Shown here one piece after another: positions 39,398 to 48,047 of a DNA stretch of 64,000 nt. The notes under the pieces are model-generated. The model ran no database searches and was not told the DNA's origin. It worked only from the letters and a program-made list of their open reading frames with translations. The stretch is from Streptomyces vinaceus (GTDB lineage: Bacteria > Actinomycetota > Actinomycetes > Streptomycetales > Streptomycetaceae), in contig NZ_CP023692.1 in assembly GCF_008704935.1 (NCBI RefSeq), forward strand, positions 2,427,001-2,491,000. Direction: 5' to 3'. Each line of letters opens with the position of its first letter. The stretch's first letter is position 1. Both the position numbers and the translations under genes were made by a program.

Positions 39398-40690
39398 TTA
39401 CTCCCCTTCAACACGCATGATGCTGGCGACACCGCGCACGGTGTCCAGCTTCCGCAGTGCCTCGACGGTCCCGGAGAGGGCGGCGTCGGGCGCGCGGTGA
39501 GTGACGACGACGAGGGAGGCCTCGCCGTCCTTTCCCTGCTGGCGGACGGTGTCGATGCTGACCCCGTGCTCCGCGAACGTGGTCGCCACCTGGGCGAGGA
39601 CGCCCGGCTTGTCGGCCACATCGAGGCTGATGTGGTACCGGGTGACGACGTCGCCCATGGGGCTGACCGGCAGCTGGGTGTACGCCGACTCGCCGGGCCC
39701 CGTTGCCTCGGCGAGCTTGTTGCGGCAGACGGCGACGAGGTCGCCCAGGACCGCCGAGGCGGTCGGAGAACCGCCCGCGCCGGGCCCGTAGAACATGAGC
39801 CGCCCCGCGGCCTCCGCCTCGACGAAGACGGCGTTGTACGCCTCGCGTACGGAGGCGAGCGGGTGGGTCAGCGGGATCATCGCCGGGTGCACGCGGGCGG
39901 TGACGGACTCGCCGTCGGCGGCGCGCTCCAGGATGGCGAGGAGCTTGATGGTGCAGCCCATGCGCTTGGCGGAGGCGAAGTCGGCGGAGCTGACCTCGGT
40001 CATGCCCTCGCGGTAGACGTCGTCGAGGCGGACCCGGGTGTGGAAGGCGATGCCGGCCAGGATCGCGGCCTTGGCGGCGGCGTCGTAGCCCTCGACGTCG
40101 GCGGTCGGGTCGGCCTCGGCGTACCCGAGGGCGGTGGCCTCGTCGAGCGCCTCCTGGTACCCGGCGCCGGTGGAGTCCATCTTGTCGAGGATGAAGTTCG
40201 TCGTGCCGTTGACGATGCCCATGACCCGGTTGATCTTGTCGCCGGCGAGGGACTCGCGCATCGGGCGGACCAGCGGGATGGCGCCGGCGACGGCGGCCTC
40301 GTAGTACAGGTCCAGCCCGTGCTGGTCGGCCGCGGCGTGCAGGGCCGCGCCGTCCTGGGCGAGCAGCGCCTTGTTCGCCGAGACGACGGAGATGCCGTGC
40401 TCGAAGGCGGTGGTGATCAGGGTGCGGGCGGGCTCGATGCCGCCGATGACCTCGATCGCGACGTCGATGTCGCCGCGTTTGAGGAGGGCGGTCGCATCGG
40501 TGGTGACCAGCGCGGGGTCGATGCCCTCGCGCACCTTGGAGGGGCGGCGCACGGCCACGCCGGCGAGCTCGACGGGCGCGCCGATGCGGGCCGTGAGGTC
40601 GTCGGCGTGCGTCGTCATGATGCGCGCCACCTCTGAGCCGACCACTCCACAGCCCAGCAGCGCCACCTTCAGCGGACGCGTACGCATCAT
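39398..40690 (-). CDS. hom: Homoserine dehydrogenase
   Basis: This NAD(P)-dependent enzyme reduces aspartate semialdehyde to homoserine. The 430-residue protein has a Rossmann start (VALLGCGVVGSEVAR), the catalytic GIVNGTTNFIL and EADPTADVEGYDAAAKA, and a C-terminal ACT domain (about 350-430, DVADKPGVLAQVA) for threonine feedback. Start ATG 40690 (or the next ATG codon). A 16-bp palindrome separates it from lysA. Confidence 0.96.
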   Translation of the reverse strand: MMRTRPLKVALLGCGVVGSEVARIMTTHADDLTARIGAPVELAGVAVRRPSKVREGIDPALVTTDATALLKRGDIDVAIEVIGGIEPARTLITTAFEHGISVVSANKALLAQDGAALHAAADQHGLDLYYEAAVAGAIPLVRPMRESLAGDKINRVMGIVNGTTNFILDKMDSTGAGYQEALDEATALGYAEADPTADVEGYDAAAKAAILAGIAFHTRVRLDDVYREGMTEVSSADFASAKRMGCTIKLLAILERAADGESVTARVHPAMIPLTHPLASVREAYNAVFVEAEAAGRLMFYGPGAGGSPTASAVLGDLVAVCRNKLAEATGPGESAYTQLPVSPMGDVVTRYHISLDVADKPGVLAQVATTFAEHGVSIDTVRQQGKDGEASLVVVTHRAPDAALSGTVEALRKLDTVRGVASIMRVEGE

Positions 40691-40756
40691 TCGACCTACG
40701 CCTTTCGATCTTCCATCACCACCCGGCGTGCGGTATTGCCCGCCGGGTCTCAACCA

Positions 40757-40805
40757 GTCTCACTCAATGGACAGCACTTTCCATCCTCGGTCCATTGAGT
40801 GAGAC
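40757..40805 (-). terminator. 16-bp palindrome between lysA and hom
   Basis: GTCTCACTCAATGGAC (40757-40772) pairs perfectly with 40790-40805 across 17 bases. It lies 44 bases past the lysA stop and 67 before the hom start: lysA terminator, or an operator/attenuator for hom. Confidence 0.7.
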
Positions 40806-40848
40806 ACCTATTTTGGGGGTATGGGGGCTTCTCCCTGAAATAACCGGA

Positions 40849-42240
40849 TCATCCGAGGTCGAGACGCAGGAGATCTTCCTCCGTCTCGCGCCGGACGATC
40901 ACCCTGGCCCCTCCGTCGCGCACGGCGACGACGGGCGGGCGCAGGGCGTGGTTGTAGTTGCTGGCCATGGAGCGGCAGTACGCCCCGGTGGCGGGTACGG
41001 CGAGGAGGTCTCCCGGGGCCAGGTCGGCCGGCAGGAAGGCGTCCTTCACCACGATGTCGCCGCTCTCGCAGTGCTTGCCGACGACGCGGACGAGCATGGG
41101 CTCGGCGTCGGAGACGCGGGAGACGAGGGTGACGGCGTACTCGGCGTCGTAGAGGGCGGTGCGGATGTTGTCGGACATGCCGCCGTCGACGGAGACGTAC
41201 GTGCGCAGCCCTTCGAGCGGCTTGATCGTGCCGACCTCGTACAGGGTGAAGGCGGTGGGGCCGACGATGGCGCGGCCGGGCTCGACGGAGATGCGGGGCG
41301 CGCGCAGACCGGCGGCCTCGCATTCGCGGGCGACGATCTCGTGCAGGGCCTTCGCGATCTCGTGGGGCTCGCGCGGGTCGTCGGAGGAGGTGTAGGCGAT
41401 GCCGAGGCCGCCGCCGAGGTCGATCTCGGGCAGCTCGACGCCGTGCTCGTCCCGTACGGCGGCCAGCAGCCGCACCACGCGCTTGGCGGAGACCTCGAAG
41501 CCGGCCATGTCGAAGATCTGCGAGCCGATGTGGGAGTGGACGCCGAGCAGGTCGAGGCTGTCGTGCCCGAGGGCGCGCCGTACGGCCTCGGCGGCGGAGC
41601 CGTCGGCGACGGCGATGCCGAACTTCTGGTCCTCGTGGGCGGTCGCGATGAACTCGTGCGTGTGGGCCTCGACGCCGACCGTCACGCGGATCTGGACGGG
41701 CTGGCGCACGCCCAGCTCGCGGGCGATGTGCGCGACGCGGGCGATCTCCTGGAAGGAGTCGAGCACGATCCGGCCGACGCCGGCGGTGACGGCCCGGGTG
41801 ATCTCGTCGACGGACTTGTTGTTCCCGTGGAAGGCGATCCGCTCGGCGGGCATGCCGGCGGCAAGGGCGGTGGCCAGCTCTCCGCCGGAGCAGACGTCGA
41901 GGTTGAGCCCTTCCTCCCGCAGCCACTTCACGACGGCCTTGGACAGGAACGCCTTGCCCGCGTAGAACACGTCGGCGTCGGGCCCGAAGGCGTGCGCCCA
42001 GGCCCGGCAGCGCGCCCGGAAGTCCTCCTCGTCGAGGAAGTAGGCCGGGGTTCCGAACTCCTGGGCGAGGGTGGTGACGGGGACGCCCCCCACGGTCACC
42101 ACCCCGTCCTCGTCCCGCCGCACGGTCCGCGCCCAGACCTTCTCGTCGAGCGCGTTGAGGTCGGCGGGCGGCGGGGAGTAGTGGCCCTCGGGCAGGACGT
42201 CGGCGTGGCGGGGCCCGGCGGGGTGCGCGGAACGGCTCAT
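40849..42240 (-). CDS. lysA: Diaminopimelate decarboxylase
   Basis: This PLP enzyme makes lysine from meso-diaminopimelate. The 463-residue protein has the PLP lysine in [13 protein letters not shown], the Gly-rich DLGGGLGI, and the active-site cysteine in GKHCESGD; the N-terminal 45 residues are an actinobacterial extension. It lies 19 bases after nrtL, in the same operon. Confidence 0.96.
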   Translation of the reverse strand: MSRSAHPAGPRHADVLPEGHYSPPPADLNALDEKVWARTVRRDEDGVVTVGGVPVTTLAQEFGTPAYFLDEEDFRARCRAWAHAFGPDADVFYAGKAFLSKAVVKWLREEGLNLDVCSGGELATALAAGMPAERIAFHGNNKSVDEITRAVTAGVGRIVLDSFQEIARVAHIARELGVRQPVQIRVTVGVEAHTHEFIATAHEDQKFGIAVADGSAAEAVRRALGHDSLDLLGVHSHIGSQIFDMAGFEVSAKRVVRLLAAVRDEHGVELPEIDLGGGLGIAYTSSDDPREPHEIAKALHEIVARECEAAGLRAPRISVEPGRAIVGPTAFTLYEVGTIKPLEGLRTYVSVDGGMSDNIRTALYDAEYAVTLVSRVSDAEPMLVRVVGKHCESGDIVVKDAFLPADLAPGDLLAVPATGAYCRSMASNYNHALRPPVVAVRDGGARVIVRRETEEDLLRLDLG

Positions 42241-42259
42241 CGGTATCTCTCTTCGCAGA

Positions 42260-43270
42260 TCACAGGCAGTCAGGTGCGTCTATGCCGAGAAGGGCCAGGC
42301 CGCCGGCCAGCACCGTCCCGGCGGCTTCGGCAAGAGCCAGCCGGGCGCGGTGGGCGGCCGAGGGTTTCTCGTCCCCCTTGGGCAGGACGCAGTGCTGAAA
42401 ATCGAGCAGCTCGTCGGCGAGGGCGACGAGGAACCGTACGAGCCGCTCCGGCGCCCGCCGGTGCGCGGCGGCCTCCAGTACGAGGGGGTACTCGGCGAGG
42501 AGGCGCAGCAGGGCGGGGGCGGGGGCGTCGGCGGGTCCGGGGGCGGGGGCGTCGACCTCGCCGGGCTCGGCGTGGAAGCCGAGGCGGGCGGCGCCGCGGC
42601 CCAGGGCCTTGGCGCGGGCGTGGGCGTACCGCACGAGGAAGAACTCGCTGGACTCGTCCTGGACCAGGAGCGCGGGCCCGAACTGGGGGGTCTCGCGGGC
42701 CGGAACGCAGAGCGCGGCCCAGGTGGCGGCGTCCCGCCCGTAGGCGGCGACCACGTCCCCGTCGCGGCGCGCGACGGGGGCGACGCCGGGCGCCGCTGCG
42801 CCGTCTTGCGGCCCTTCCCCTCCCTGGCTCCGCAGGATGCGTACGACGGCCTCGTGGACGGCGCGCTGCCGGAACCCGGCGGTGGGGGCCCAGCAGAAGG
42901 GCCCGGCTTCGAGGGCGTCGTCCGCGTACCCGTAGCGCGCTCCGCGCGCCAGCACTTCGGCGACGAGACCGGCGCCGCCGCGGGGGGCGAGGGTGAAGTT
43001 CAGGAACCCGGCGCCGGTGATCTCGACGCGGTCGAGCCCGGGCTCGACGGCCAACCGCCGAGCGAGCACCTCAGCGACGTGGCCGGGAGCACTTCCCCCG
43101 GTCTTGGCGACCTGGAAGGCGACGGGGGTGGCGTAGTCACCCACTCCGCCGGGCCGGGTCCGCTCGACGACGACCCGCTCGGGCACGCCCGCCCCGGCGG
43201 GCAGCTCCCCGTCCTCGACGGCGCGGCGCACGGCGCGTGCGACGGTGCTGGAGAGGTCGGCGGGGGTCAC
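42260..43270 (-). CDS. nrtL: ArgS-related anticodon-binding protein without catalytic core
   Basis: This 336-residue protein joins the N-terminal tRNA-recognition (Add-1) domain of arginyl-tRNA synthetase (about 1-95; [29 protein letters not shown]) to its C-terminal DALR anticodon-binding domain (about 215-336; [26 protein letters not shown]). The Rossmann core with HIGH and KMSKS motifs is missing, so it cannot charge tRNA. It precedes lysA in an operon and lies 0.65 kb from a tRNA-Arg gene. Function unknown; tRNA-Arg binding or sensing of arginine charging is plausible. The symbol is as used in recent annotations, from memory. Confidence 0.82.
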   Translation of the reverse strand: MTPADLSSTVARAVRRAVEDGELPAGAGVPERVVVERTRPGGVGDYATPVAFQVAKTGGSAPGHVAEVLARRLAVEPGLDRVEITGAGFLNFTLAPRGGAGLVAEVLARGARYGYADDALEAGPFCWAPTAGFRQRAVHEAVVRILRSQGGEGPQDGAAAPGVAPVARRDGDVVAAYGRDAATWAALCVPARETPQFGPALLVQDESSEFFLVRYAHARAKALGRGAARLGFHAEPGEVDAPAPGPADAPAPALLRLLAEYPLVLEAAAHRRAPERLVRFLVALADELLDFQHCVLPKGDEKPSAAHRARLALAEAAGTVLAGGLALLGIDAPDCL

Positions 43271-43347
43271 GGGACCAGCCTAGGGGAGAAGCCCTCCCAT
43301 CCCGCGAACGGTTTCGCCATGTGAACAGGTGACCGCCGCCACCGCCG

Positions 43348-43818
43348 CTACCCTCTGCCCCGCCCGGCCGGCGTGCCCTTCCGCTCGCGCCGGTCATTGC
43401 GCTCGATGAGCCGGCGTACGACCCGTACGAGCTCGGCGGGCTCGAAGGGCTTGGCGAGGAACGCGTCCACCCCGGCGTCGATGCCCGCCTCCACCTCGTG
43501 CTGCGTACAGGCGCTCACGATGGCGAGGGGCAGATGGCGCGTACGCGGATCGGCACGCAGCTGCGCGGCGGTCCCGAACCCGTCCAGGCGGGGCATGACC
43601 ACATCAAGGGTGATCACGTCGGGGCACACGCGGTGCACGATGTCCAGGCATTCGGCACCATCGTTCGCGGTCACGACCTCGAAGCCCTCCAGCTCGAGAT
43701 TGACCTTGATCAGCTGCCGGATGACCTTGTTGTCGTCGACAACAAGCACCCGGCCCGAGGCGCCTGGCACAACTCGAGAGTAGGTCCGCCTAAGCCCCCG
43801 CGTCCGGGTTTTTGCCAC
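43348..43818 (-). CDS. Orphan single-domain response regulator
   Basis: This 156-residue receiver domain (VLVVDDNKVIRQL, phospho-acceptor in VITLDVVMPRLDG, FLAKPFEP) has a basic, disordered head and tail but no DNA-binding output. I chose GTG 43818, with GGAGGG seven bases upstream; GTG 43824 and longer starts are possible. No kinase is adjacent. It is conserved here between nrtL and the tRNA in Streptomyces (memory). Confidence 0.82.
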   Translation of the reverse strand: MAKTRTRGLRRTYSRVVPGASGRVLVVDDNKVIRQLIKVNLELEGFEVVTANDGAECLDIVHRVCPDVITLDVVMPRLDGFGTAAQLRADPRTRHLPLAIVSACTQHEVEAGIDAGVDAFLAKPFEPAELVRVVRRLIERNDRRERKGTPAGRGRG

Positions 43819-43923
43819 TTCCACCCCCTCCGAGCGACCCGGGCCCCCCAGGGCCGTAATCGGTTCCTGATCACCCCGCGGAAGCTGGTAGTGTTCCACC
43901 CGTCGCCGCAACGCGAACGACAC

Positions 43924-43995
43924 GCCCCCGTAGCTCAGGGGATAGAGCAACGGCCTCCGGAGCCGTGTGCGCAGGTTCGAATCCTGCCGGGGGCA
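43924..43995 (+). tRNA. tRNA-Arg (anticodon CCG)
   Basis: A full cloverleaf can be folded: acceptor GCCCCCG / CGGGGGC, D arm GCTC / GAGC, anticodon arm ACGGC-CTCCGGA-GCCGT with anticodon CCG, and T arm GCAGG-TTCGAAT-CCTGC; discriminator A. CCA is not encoded. The 3' half from the anticodon stem is duplicated at 51006, so this is an element integration site and the gene stays intact. Confidence 0.96.
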
Positions 43996-44067
43996 CTTCG
44001 CAGGAAGTGCCCAAAGACCCCGCCATCAGCGAGTTCGCTGAGACGGGGTCTTCGCGTATGTGCAGCC
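43952..44067. repeat. Left attachment site (att copy 1)
   Basis: These 116 bases are identical to 51006-51121 (offset 7,054). They run from the anticodon stem of the tRNA through its 3' end and the following hairpin. The flanking bases differ on both sides. Confidence 0.95.
44012..44052 (+). terminator. tRNA terminator within the att core
   Basis: AAGACCCCG and its complement, extended by TCAGCGA/TCGCTGA, form a long imperfect hairpin behind the tRNA. The same hairpin follows the second att copy. Confidence 0.7.
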
Positions 44068-44208
44068 ACATGCCAGGCCAAGCAGCCGTATGACAGCCTC
44101 TGCGGCCTATTCGCGGCCTGGAGTCGTCCACAACTCCCCAGGTCAGCCTGGGGAAACACGAAGGCCCCCAGGTTTCCCCAGGGGCCTCGGGCCGCAACGG
44201 CTCCCCTC

Positions 44209-44884
44209 TTACTCGTACTCGCGGAGCAACTCCTCGATCCGCCGGTTGCCGACCTCCTGCCGGCCGTCGGGGGCACTTGGCGTACCGGCCGAGCAGCACC
44301 TCCACGCTGTTGCCTGCTCGCGCCGCAATCTCGGTCGGGTCGACGCCCGCGTTGAGCCAGCCGAGCCAGGAGCCGAGCCTCCTGCCAGGCCGGTAGTACG
44401 TCGAGGACGACACCGCTCCCCCGTGCTCGCTGTAGAAGAGCCGACCGTGCGCCGCAGTCTCGAAGGTGTCGACGTGCCCCTGCAGGACGGAGACGAGCTC
44501 GGGCGGAATCGGCACGCGCCGCACTTCTTCGGCAAGCCGGCTCTTGAGCCCGCTGTCTTCATGGCTCAGGCTGGAGTCGGTCCACTGCTCCCCGACGCTC
44601 GACCGTGACCGGTTCAGCAAGGCCTCTCCCCAGCCCCGGTCAGGGAGGGTGAGATCGGAGAGGGACAGCCCCACCGCCTCGGCCGGCCGGAATCCCCCTA
44701 AGTACATTCCGGCGAAGAGCCCGACCAGGCTTCGGCCACGCGCCCGTTTGAAGCCGCCGACATAGGACACGGCACACAGCAGCGACCGCGCTTGCTCCAG
44801 ATTCACCCCGACACGGGGGTCCACGTCGTTTGCGCCCTCCGGCTTCTGCCAGCCAACAGCAGACAGCGGGTTGTACTGAAACTC
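44209..44884 (-). pseudogene. Tyrosine-recombinase integrase, broken
   Basis: The C-terminal two thirds of an actinobacterial phage/AICE-type integrase can be read: NPLSAVGWQKPEGA, VDPRVGV, the first catalytic arginine in GGFRPAEAVGL, VRRVPIPPELV, then WLNAGVDPTEIAARAGN and the tyrosine box LLGRYAKC. The N-terminal domain is absent. The HxxR segment that should precede WLNAGVDPTE is deleted, and a frameshift in AAGTGCCCCCGACGG separates the tail GRQEVGNRRIEELLREYE (stop at 44209). Recombination activity should be lost. Its 3' end faces att copy 1, the usual arrangement. Confidence 0.85.
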
Positions 44885-44904
44885 GCCGAGATCCCGCGTA
44901 GTGC

Positions 44905-45205
44905 ATGGAATTGACCAAGGTCCGCCGCTTCCGGTGTACGGTCTCCGCGGCGGCAGCGGCCCCATCGGCTTGAGATCTCACCGGGTCTACGAGAACACCA
45001 CCCGCGGCATCGCCGCCCTGGTCTTCCGCTGCCAGCCGCCCGGCGGTACGGAGCACACGTCGGAGGAGTCGACCGCGGTCGCCTGGCTCACCCCGGAAGA
45101 GGTGTCTGCTCAGATGTCCGAGGTCCACGTAATCCGCCTCCTGGACGCCCTGGACGAGGCCGGCCCCCACGTCCGCAGCCACGGCGGCCGAACCTGGTCC
45201 AAGCG
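44905..45205 (+). pseudogene. NUDIX hydrolase remnant lacking its NUDIX box
   Basis: An ATG at 44905 begins a fragment (MELTKVRRFRCTVSAAAA) that stops early. In another frame, RVYENTTRGIAALVFRCQPPGG and EESTAVAWLTPEEVSAQMSE match the C-terminal half of NUDIX hydrolases. The stretch between, which should carry GX5EX7REUXEEXGU, is gone. The C-terminal frame has no stop of its own and runs into the next gene. Confidence 0.6.
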
Positions 45206-45272
45206 CGCTGACCAAGCCGATCACATCGCGACCCACCGTGGGCTACGTTCCTGCCATGGTGGACCCCTTTCT

Positions 45273-45680
45273 GAGATCGACTCCGTCGAGGAGTTCATAC
45301 GGCTGCGCCGAAGTGAGGATCCTGCGGAGCGCGACCGGTCGGCACGGGCCGCTATGCCACTGACGGTGTGGCGGCAGCTAGTCCGGAAGCATTCAGAGAT
45401 GCGTTTCTGGGCAGCCCACAACCGCACGTGTCCACCGGAGATCATGACTGAGCTGAGCAAGGACGCAGACTGGCGGGTACGGCAGCGCGTACTCGGCAAA
45501 CGTTCCTGCCCACCAGAAATCATGCGGCAGCTGGCGGACGATCCTCACGACGCAGTCCGTAACACTGTTGCCACCCACCCACGTTCGCCACGGTCCGCGG
45601 TCGCTCGGCTCGTCGACGACCCCTGGCCGGTAGTCGCTGAAGCGGCACGCGCCCGCCTGGCGAACTGGACCACCCAATAG
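45273..45680 (+). CDS. Leucine-rich-repeat-variant (LRV) type protein, start not resolved
   Basis: About 135 residues begin EIDSVEEFIRLRRSEDPAE and contain three LRV/HEAT-like units of about 25 residues (CPPEIMTELSKDADWRVRQR, CPPEIMRQLADDPHDAVRN, SPRSAVARLVDDPWPVV). Such repeats build a protein-binding solenoid; the function is unknown. No ATG, GTG or TTG precedes the first unit in frame; the natural ATG at 45256 is one frame off, so a single-base indel may have disabled it. Otherwise it is translated as a fusion with the NUDIX remnant. Confidence 0.5.
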   Translation, partial: EIDSVEEFIRLRRSEDPAERDRSARAAMPLTVWRQLVRKHSEMRFWAAHNRTCPPEIMTELSKDADWRVRQRVLGKRSCPPEIMRQLADDPHDAVRNTVATHPRSPRSAVARLVDDPWPVVAEAARARLANWTTQ

Positions 45681-46178
45681 CCCACCATCACGCTTTGGAG
45701 ACCGCCCTCAAGGCCAAACCTCTCGGTGGTTGTTCGCCGCCCTGCCCTCTGAACCTCATGCGTGGTAAGAGTTTCCCTACTTCATCAAGCACCCGGCTGC
45801 GCTCCGCTCCGTTGGGCGGCCTTCCCGGCTCCGCTCGGGGCGACGCTCCTGCCTTCGGCCCGCTCCGCCCCCCGCTTCGCCGACGCCCGCCCCCGCGAGA
45901 CGGGATAGGCCCAAGGGCATGAGTCGAGCCCCTACGGGCCGCCGGTTCCCTCTGTCACCGACATGCCTCCGGCGGGGGCGCTCAGACTCCGGGATGGCGG
46001 GGGCGCCGTACGCGGGTGCCGACCGAGTGGGGTTGAGGTGGGGAGCTCCCATCCCGTCTGCCATCGACCCGGGCAAGCCGAGCAGACACGGGCCCTGGCG
46101 GCCCGCGCCCGCTCCACATACGTGTGGGTCGACGGCAGACGGGATGGGAGCAGTGCTCAGTGTGGCTGGCCCAGCTAT
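45681..46178. other. Non-coding part of the element with a long inverted repeat
   Basis: These 498 bases contain no credible gene. The left half is pyrimidine-rich with recurring GCTCCGCTC motifs; the right half holds a 26-bp inverted repeat. Possible remains of a replication origin or transfer locus (inference), or simply decayed sequence. Confidence 0.4.
46045..46151. repeat. 26-bp inverted repeat, 55-base loop
   Basis: 46045-46070 and 46126-46151 are reverse complements with one mismatch (core CCCATCCCGTCTGCC). It lies 28 bases beyond the stop of the membrane-protein gene at 46179, so it may be its terminator or an element origin or recombination site. Confidence 0.75.
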
Positions 46179-46643
46179 TTAGGCGGCAGCAGCGTCCAGC
46201 GGCGCATCTGCTGGAGGGCGGAATGTCTGATGAAGCCCGATGCCGCAGAGGATGAGCGTGAGAATCAACAAGAGCGTGAAGATCACCCATGACCACCATG
46301 AGCCAGGGAGAGTCAGGAGCCACAGCAGCGGGAGCGCGATGGACAAAACCATTAGGACTGCACCCAGATTGCTCCAGCTGCGCCGTTGCTCGACATAGGT
46401 CTTCTGGCGTGCGGCAGCCGCCGCCAGCTGAATGCGTACGAGAACGTCGAGCTGATGGACTTCGGCGTCCCACGTCCCAGCCTCGTATCCCCTGAGTTTC
46501 TCCAGAAGATCGAGGTTTCGTGTCAGATCTGCGGCCAATCTCGCGTCACGCCGGTTCTGGACGGCTCCTGTCACGAGAGGGCCAGCCGCTGCGGCTATCA
46601 CTACGCCCGCCGTGCCTAGCAGTGGTGCAAGTTGGAGCGCCAT
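46179..46643 (-). CDS. Small membrane protein of unknown function
   Basis: A 154-residue protein with one hydrophobic N-terminal segment (about 3-26), a charged helical middle (LTRNLDLLEKLRGYEAGTWD) and two membrane helices near the C-terminus (about 94-112 and 118-138). ATG 46643 has GGGGAGG just upstream. Not recognised; similar anchored proteins of unknown role are common on actinobacterial elements. Confidence 0.6.
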   Translation of the reverse strand: MALQLAPLLGTAGVVIAAAAGPLVTGAVQNRRDARLAADLTRNLDLLEKLRGYEAGTWDAEVHQLDVLVRIQLAAAAARQKTYVEQRRSWSNLGAVLMVLSIALPLLWLLTLPGSWWSWVIFTLLLILTLILCGIGLHQTFRPPADAPLDAAAA

Positions 46644-46863
46644 GGGCCTCCCCTTCCTACGGTGGGGAGAGCGTAGGTCTGTTTCTGGCCATGCGTCTTC
46701 GTTTCAGCCAACCTAGTGACTGACTATTGATCGAAGGCTCCGTGGCCGGGCCGTCTATGGGCCGTGGGGCGGTGGGCGGAGGCAACCAAGGGCGACAACC
46801 GATGGCTGCTCGATCGCAGGTCAGAGGCTGTCCGTCCGATATCGGCCCAGGTCGGAGCAACAA

Positions 46864-46998
46864 CTAGGGCAAGACGTAGCCCTGATGGTTGTAAAGCTCC
46901 GCCAGCCGCTCGATACAGATGCTGGCCTTCCCGACCATGCGCCGGTCCGAGCAGGTCGAACGTGGCCTCTGTGGCCCCATCGGCGACAGGTGATGCAT
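46864..46998 (-). CDS. Possible 44-residue small protein downstream of the toxin candidate
   Basis: A short frame from ATG 46998 ends CIERLAELYNHQGYVLP. Its codon choice looks coding, but the ribosome-binding site is weak. It begins 70 bases after the gene at 47069 on the same strand. The rest of 46644-47068 holds nothing recognisable. Confidence 0.2.
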   Translation of the reverse strand: MHHLSPMGPQRPRSTCSDRRMVGKASICIERLAELYNHQGYVLP

Positions 46999-47068
46999 CC
47001 GACGCTCTGACCTGCTGAGACGGGCGCGGTGCACGTGTCCTTCAGATCCACCGAAGGGCGGATCAGGG

Positions 47069-47569
47069 TTACTGGTCCTTGCTTGGACATACCTTGTGGT
47101 CGGGATCCCACCAGATCGGATAGAAGATCCGCGGACTGTCGCTAGAGAGCACTCCCCAGAGGCGCTCCATGTTGCCGGTGCGAAATCGGAACAACTCATC
47201 GAAGTCGTCGAGCTGGAGCTCAACTAGTCGATCCTGCGCTTCCTTGCACAGGTGATTGCGGGGGATCGTCTTGTGCTTAGGACCGCGGCGCCGGCCTCCA
47301 GTCTGCTGCTGTCGTATTTCCCGCCAGGTCAGACGTTCCATTTCCGACAGAAAGTTCACGATCTTCAATAGCGTCTGATCGGTGATCTTCCACGACCACG
47401 ACCCGTCGTGCTCGCGATCCAGCAGCGCAGTCCGCCACACAGGGTGTTGCTCGTCCATTTCACCCGGCACGGCGACGCCCCGGACGCGACGGGGGACGCG
47501 CTCCGGAGCGGACGGTACAGCAGCCGTGGGGACCTGCTTGTTAGCAGGTCTCTTGTTGTTCCCTCCCAC
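47069..47569 (-). CDS. Candidate toxin partner (PanT-like) of the Panacea protein
   Basis: A 166-residue basic protein. After a Pro/Arg-rich head of about 35 residues comes a domain with ITDQTLLKIVNFLSEMERLTW, KHKTIPRNHLCKEAQDRLVEL and the end IFYPIWWDPDHKVCPSKDQ. The pattern of a short domain closing on a WWDP-H strand recalls RelE-like mRNA interferases, but I do not recognise the family with certainty. GTG 47569 follows AGGGGGG and lies 22 bases after the Panacea stop; ATG 47458 is an alternative. The position right behind a Panacea antitoxin suggests a toxin (inference). Confidence 0.6.
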   Translation of the reverse strand: MGGNNKRPANKQVPTAAVPSAPERVPRRVRGVAVPGEMDEQHPVWRTALLDREHDGSWSWKITDQTLLKIVNFLSEMERLTWREIRQQQTGGRRRGPKHKTIPRNHLCKEAQDRLVELQLDDFDELFRFRTGNMERLWGVLSSDSPRIFYPIWWDPDHKVCPSKDQ

Positions 47570-47591
47570 ATGCCCCCCCTGATGTGGCCTA

Positions 47592-48047
47592 TCAGACGCT
47601 CTCTGTGTCGTTTCGTTTGACCAGAGACGCATAGAAGGACTGCATCGATTCGGGCGGGATTTCTGCTTCGCTGCGCTCAGTCGGCGGTACGCCGTCGCGA
47701 GCGTCGATCCACGGGCGCTCACTATGTGTGAGGTCGCTTAGCTGCTGGGCAGTGAGCTTCGCGTAAGCGTCGATCACTGCGTCAACGGTGGCCTTCTGGT
47801 CGGCGCTGAGCTGGGCGGGATCACCGGAGGGCCAGTTATGGATCGTGAACTGACCTCGGTGCTGCGCATACAGGGCGCGTACCACCGGCCCATTCGCCCA
47901 AGCCTCGATGCGATCATCAAAGAGAGGCTGCTCGTCCCAGACGAGGGACCAAGCCTGGGAGTAGTAGCAGAGCTTCTGCAGCTTCATCGCGGACAGCGGA
48001 CCGGTCTTCGTCAGGATGTACGCCGCCACGTCGTGCGCGTTCCCCAT
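47592..48047 (-). CDS. Panacea-domain (DUF4065/SocA-like) protein, likely antitoxin
   Basis: A 151-residue protein. Its N-terminal part shows the Panacea hallmark MKLQKLCYYSQAWSLVW, followed by AWANGPVVRALYAQHRGQF; the C-terminal part is acidic and probably flexible. Panacea domains (PanA) act as antitoxins for many unrelated toxins and were first seen as SocA and phage GepA (established knowledge). ATG 48047 has GGGGGG four bases upstream. It is the first gene of a two-gene operon with 47069-47569. Confidence 0.78.
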   Translation of the reverse strand: MGNAHDVAAYILTKTGPLSAMKLQKLCYYSQAWSLVWDEQPLFDDRIEAWANGPVVRALYAQHRGQFTIHNWPSGDPAQLSADQKATVDAVIDAYAKLTAQQLSDLTHSERPWIDARDGVPPTERSEAEIPPESMQSFYASLVKRNDTESV

